DNA from: Albimonas pacifica
Lineage (GTDB): Bacteria > Pseudomonadota > Alphaproteobacteria > Rhodobacterales > Rhodobacteraceae
DNA length: 64,000 bases
NCBI RefSeq assembly: GCF_900113695.1
Contig: NZ_FOQH01000009.1
Location: 201,120-265,119, forward strand
Reading direction: 5' to 3'
Part shown: positions 60,724 to 64,000 of the stretch, piece by piece
Position numbering within the stretch: position 1 is the stretch's first letter
Layout of the letters: each line of letters begins with the position of its first letter
Notes under the pieces: generated by a model
What the model saw: only the letters and a program-made list of their open reading frames with translations
Database searches by the model: none
What the model was told of the DNA's origin: nothing
Program-made: the position numbers and the translations under genes

Positions 60724-61551
60724 ATGGCCCCCGGCGCCCCCAAGGCGCGGAGTTTCGCCGATCTTCGCGCCCGCACCCTCGCCGGCGTCGCCATGGCGGC
60801 GCTGGCGGCGCTGGCCCTGGGCCTGGGCGGCTGGATCGCCGCGGCCTTCGCCGCCGCCTGCGCAGGCGGCATGGGCTGGGAGCTCCGGCGCATGGCCGCG
60901 GGCCGCTTCGACGGCGCCGGCTGGGCGATCGCGGCCGCGGGGGTCGCGGCCAGCCTCGCCACCCAGGGCGCCTTCTTCCGCTCCGGCCTCGCCGTGGCCG
61001 CCGCCTGCCTGATCGCGGCCCTGCTGCTGACCCGGCGCGACGGCGGCTGGGCGCGCTGGACCACCGTGATCGGGGGCGGCTACATCGCCGTCGCCTGCGC
61101 GGGCCTGGTGGGCCTGCGCGACGATCCGCTCTACGGCTGGGAGGCGGTGCTGTGGGTGGTGCTGGTGGTGGTCGCCACCGACGTCGGCGCCTATTTCGCC
61201 GGCCGCATCATCGGCGGCCCGAAGCTGTGGCCGCGGGTCAGCCCCTCCAAGACCTGGGCCGGGCTCGGCGGCGGCATGGCCTGCGCCACCGCCGTGGGCG
61301 CGATCTTCTCCTCGGCCACCACCGGCACGCTGATCCACGAGGTCGCCATCGTCTCGGGCGTGATGGCCGTGGTCAGCCAGGGCGGCGACCTCGCCGAGAG
61401 CTCGCTGAAGCGCCGGGCCGGGGTCAAGGACAGCTCGAACCTCATTCCCGGCCACGGCGGCCTGCTCGACCGGATGGACGGGCTGATGGCGGCCGCCCTG
61501 GTGGCCGCGATCGTCACCTTCCTGCGCGGCAAGTCGGTGTTCATATGGTGA
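60724..61551 (+). CDS. cdsA: Phosphatidate cytidylyltransferase
   Basis: A 275-residue integral membrane enzyme making CDP-diacylglycerol for phospholipids. About seven hydrophobic segments are visible. The catalytic C-terminal block reads VAKVGDLAES-like here as VSQGGDLAESSLKRRAGVKDSSNLIPGHGGLLDRMDGL, with the conserved acidic residues, and WPRVSPSKTWAG precedes it. The ATG at 60724 is five bases after the uppS stop. It overlaps dxr by 7 bp. Confidence 0.95.
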   Translation: MAPGAPKARSFADLRARTLAGVAMAALAALALGLGGWIAAAFAAACAGGMGWELRRMAAGRFDGAGWAIAAAGVAASLATQGAFFRSGLAVAAACLIAALLLTRRDGGWARWTTVIGGGYIAVACAGLVGLRDDPLYGWEAVLWVVLVVVATDVGAYFAGRIIGGPKLWPRVSPSKTWAGLGGGMACATAVGAIFSSATTGTLIHEVAIVSGVMAVVSQGGDLAESSLKRRAGVKDSSNLIPGHGGLLDRMDGLMAAALVAAIVTFLRGKSVFIW

Positions 61552-62765
61552 GCGAGGGCGCCTCCCCCCCGCGCCGGGTCTCGATCCTGGGCGCGACGGG
61601 GTCCATCGGCCGCTCGACCCTCGACATCCTGCGCCACGCGGGGCCCGGGGCGGTCGAGGTCGTGGCCCTGACCGGGCGCGACAACATCGCAGGCCTCGCC
61701 GAGGCCGCCCGCGAGTTCCGCGCCGAGGTCGCCGTCACCGCCGACCCCTCCCGCTACGAGGACCTCAAGGCGGCGCTGGCGGGCTCCGGCGTCGAGGCCG
61801 CGGCGGGGGAGCGCGCGGTGATCGAGGCCGCCGCCCGCCCCGCCGACTGGACCATGGCCGCCATCGTCGGCTCGGCCGGGCTCGCGCCCACGCTGGCGGC
61901 GCTGCGGCAGGGGCGCACGCTGGCGCTGGCGAACAAGGAATGCCTGGTCTCGGCCGGCGGGCTCTTCATCGAGGAGGCCGCGCGCGCGGGGGCCGAGCTG
62001 CTGCCCGTCGACAGCGAGCACAACGCCATCTTCCAGGTGCTCGACCGCCCCAACCGCGCGGCGGTGGAGAAGATCCTGCTGACCGCCTCGGGCGGCCCGT
62101 TCCGCGACTGGCCCGCCGAGCGGATCGCCGAAGCGACGCCCGAGGAGGCCGTCGCCCATCCCAACTGGGACATGGGGGCGAAGATCTCGATCGACAGCGC
62201 CTCGATGTTCAACAAGGGGCTGGAGATGATCGAGGCGATGCATCTCTTCGCGCTGCGCCCCGACCAGGTCGAGGTGCTGGTGCATCCCCAGTCCATCGTC
62301 CATTCCATGGTCGCCTATGTGGACGGCGCGGTGCTGGCCCAGATGGGCGCGCCCGACATGCGCCACGCCATCGGCCACGCCTTCCACCACCCCGCGCGCG
62401 CCCCCCTGCCGGTCGAGCGTCTGGACCTCGCCGCCATCGGCGCGCTGGAGTTCCGCGCCCCCGACCCGGTGCGCTTCCCCGCCCTGCGCCTTGCGCGCGA
62501 GGCGATGGAGGCGGGCGGGCTGGCCGGCTGCGCCCTGAACGCGGCCAAGGAGGCGGCGCTGGAGGCGTTCATGGACCGCCGCCTGCCCTTCATGGGCATG
62601 GCCCAGGTGGTCGAGGAAGTGCTCTCGGCCCTCTCGCCCTTCGCGCCGGCCGGCTCGCTCGACGACGTCTTCGCGATGGACGCGCTGGCGCGCGCCGCGG
62701 CGGGGGAGCGCATCGCGGCCCGGATCCGCGCCTCCGGGCTGGGAAAAGGGGCGGCCTTCGCCTAG
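61545..62765 (+). CDS. dxr: 1-deoxy-D-xylulose-5-phosphate reductoisomerase
   Basis: A 406-residue NADPH-dependent enzyme committing DXP to the MEP isoprenoid pathway. VSILGATGSIGRSTLDILRH is the NADPH site, LANKECLVSAGGLF and PVDSEHNAIFQVL the metal/substrate region, and MGAKISIDSASMFNKGLEMIEA with VEVLVHPQSIVHSMV the remaining blocks. Start ATG 61545 (or GTG 61548) overlaps the cdsA stop. Together with uppS it supplies and uses isoprenoid units for the cell wall carrier. Confidence 0.97.
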   Translation: MVSEGASPPRRVSILGATGSIGRSTLDILRHAGPGAVEVVALTGRDNIAGLAEAAREFRAEVAVTADPSRYEDLKAALAGSGVEAAAGERAVIEAAARPADWTMAAIVGSAGLAPTLAALRQGRTLALANKECLVSAGGLFIEEAARAGAELLPVDSEHNAIFQVLDRPNRAAVEKILLTASGGPFRDWPAERIAEATPEEAVAHPNWDMGAKISIDSASMFNKGLEMIEAMHLFALRPDQVEVLVHPQSIVHSMVAYVDGAVLAQMGAPDMRHAIGHAFHHPARAPLPVERLDLAAIGALEFRAPDPVRFPALRLAREAMEAGGLAGCALNAAKEAALEAFMDRRLPFMGMAQVVEEVLSALSPFAPAGSLDDVFAMDALARAAAGERIAARIRASGLGKGAAFA

Positions 62766-62815
62766 ATTGACGCCGGTTCATCCGCGCCCGACCGGGGGCG
62801 CCGTTCGGAGGTCCC

Positions 62816-64000
62816 ATGGACGCGTTCTCCCTGTTGTCGAACGTCGGCGGCATCGGCTTCGCCATCGCCTCCTTCCTGGTGGTGCTGGGGGTCGTGGTCT
62901 TCATCCACGAGTACGGCCACTACATCGTGGCGCGCTGGTGCGGGATCCACGCCGAGGTGTTCTCGATCGGCTTCGGCAAGGAGCTGTTCCACTGGACCGA
63001 CAGGCGCGGCACCCGCTGGCGGCTGGCGGCGCTGCCGCTGGGGGGCTACGTGAGGTTCCTGGGCGACGGGGACGCGGCCTCGGCCCGCGCGGACCTGCAT
63101 GAGCTCGAGCACATGAGCGAGGCGCAGCGCGCCCGCTCCTTCCCCGGGGCGGCGCTGTGGAAGCGCGCGCTGGCGGTGGCCGCGGGGCCGGGGTTCAACT
63201 TCATCCTCTCGATCGGCATCTACGCCTGCCTCGCGCTCGCCATCGGCACCGGCTCCGACCGGCCGGTGATCGGCACGATGGACGAGACCGCCGCGGTCAT
63301 GGCGGCCGACATGGACCCGCTGCAGGTGGGCGACGAGGTGCTGGTCGTCGAGGGGACGGAGATCGAGACCTTCTCCGACATCTCGCGCGCCTTCGCCGCC
63401 GCCTCCGACGCGCAGCCCGGGCGCGAGCGTTTCGCGGTGACGGTGCGCCGGGGCGGCGAGGTGCTGGATCTGAAGACGGCCGCGGCGATCCCGCCGGTGG
63501 TGGGCGCGGTGACCCCCGACAGCCCGGCCGAGGCGGCGGGGTTCCGGGCGGGCGACCGGATCCTGTCGATCGACGGCCAGCCCGTGGGCGCCTTCGCCGA
63601 CCTGCAGCGGCGGGTGATCGCCTCGGGCGGGGGCGAGCCGGTGACCATGGTGCTCGACGACGGGACCGGCCCGCGCGAGACGGTGCTGACGGCGAAGATG
63701 CAGCCCTATCCGACCGCCGACGGGGGCATCGAGATGCGCCCGCTGATCGGCGTGACGGCGATCCCGCGGCTGGCGCCCGAGGTGGTGACGCCGGGGATCC
63801 TGCAGGCGGTGGAGATCGGCGCGATCCGCACCTGGCAGATCATCTACTCGTCCTTCGCCTACGTGGGCGCGATCATCGGCGGCGAGGCCGACAGCTCGGG
63901 CCTCGGCGGGCCGATCAAGATCGCCTCGCTCTCGGGCCAGGCGGCGGATGCGGGGATCGTGGCGTTCCTGAGCATGATCGCGATGATCTCGGCCTCGATC
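62816..64000 (+). CDS. rseP: Site-2 zinc metalloprotease RseP, C-terminally truncated by the window
   Basis: 395 codons are visible and the frame is open at the window end. The zinc motif HEYGH is at residues 31-35 inside the first membrane segment, followed by FSIGFGKELFHWTDRRGTRW and PLGGYVRFLGD. A second membrane segment (GPGFNFILSIGIYACLALAI) and PDZ-like region (VTPDSPAEAAGFRAGDRILSIDGQPV) follow. The S2P NPDG-type motif lies beyond the end. RseP cleaves membrane-bound anti-sigma factors and signal peptide remnants. A GGAGGTCCC ribosome-binding site precedes the ATG. Confidence 0.96.
   Translation, partial: MDAFSLLSNVGGIGFAIASFLVVLGVVVFIHEYGHYIVARWCGIHAEVFSIGFGKELFHWTDRRGTRWRLAALPLGGYVRFLGDGDAASARADLHELEHMSEAQRARSFPGAALWKRALAVAAGPGFNFILSIGIYACLALAIGTGSDRPVIGTMDETAAVMAADMDPLQVGDEVLVVEGTEIETFSDISRAFAAASDAQPGRERFAVTVRRGGEVLDLKTAAAIPPVVGAVTPDSPAEAAGFRAGDRILSIDGQPVGAFADLQRRVIASGGGEPVTMVLDDGTGPRETVLTAKMQPYPTADGGIEMRPLIGVTAIPRLAPEVVTPGILQAVEIGAIRTWQIIYSSFAYVGAIIGGEADSSGLGGPIKIASLSGQAADAGIVAFLSMIAMISASI

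Overview
The window comes from a very G+C-rich alphaproteobacterium, most likely Rhodobacterales. The evidence is the gene set and order: rpsB-tsf-pyrH-frr-uppS-cdsA-dxr-rseP, the late-oxygen cobalamin genes (CobH, CobL, CobI, CobJ, CobM types), TRAP transporters, an Anbu proteasome-like cluster and TadE/TadG-like proteins. No rRNA, tRNA, CRISPR array, integrase or transposase gene was seen.

Layout. (1) 1-3260: the end of a purine nucleoside phosphorylase, an SDR oxidoreductase and a secreted lytic transglycosylase. (2) 3652-11753, all on the minus strand: a circularly permuted ATP-grasp protein, an alpha-E protein, a transglutaminase-like protein, a TadG-like exported protein, the Anbu peptidase, a TadE-like protein and a second TadG-like protein. 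This is the known Anbu amidoligase/peptidase neighbourhood, here interleaved with two paralogous exported proteins. (3) 12174-23943: pyruvate kinase, rpmI-rplT, a phospholipase-D/cardiolipin-synthase-type enzyme, a THUMP-type RNA methyltransferase, aldehyde dehydrogenase, a small zinc peptidase, DUF1697, hemF and an MsbA-like ABC exporter. (4) 24024-39366: a catabolic region. Its minus half holds an aminoglycoside-phosphotransferase-like kinase, DUF6285, an acyl-CoA dehydrogenase, three tandem DctP solute-binding paralogues and one DctQM pair. Its plus half holds amidase, acyl-CoA ligase, a Baeyer-Villiger-type monooxygenase, SDR and enoyl-CoA hydratase. Together they look like uptake and CoA-dependent breakdown of an unidentified, possibly cyclic-ketone or hydroxy-acid, substrate. 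(5) 39562-41351: a cold-shock gene with a clear terminator, then a markedly A+T-richer gene fusing an AlbA_2/Schlafen-type domain to a GNAT domain, probably acquired. (6) 41424-50715: cobalamin genes, tightly coupled by 4-bp start/stop overlaps at three of the five junctions. (7) 51221-54992: CoA hydrolase/transferase, a small exported protein and the AMPylase SelO. (8) 55425-64000: the translation, nucleotide, phospholipid and isoprenoid block, interrupted between tsf and pyrH by a repeat-containing lipoprotein and a dispersed palindrome.

Besides genes, the window carries a roughly 205-bp intergenic palindromic element in four copies plus one fragment. Its stems vary between copies with compensatory changes on both arms. 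A second repeat of 67 bp occurs twice exactly 1500 bp apart around the phospholipase-D-like gene. There are also short tandem repeats of 28, 27 and 24 bp. Starts were moved inward from the longest open frame wherever a Shine-Dalgarno, signal peptide or start/stop overlap favoured it; these choices are stated per gene.
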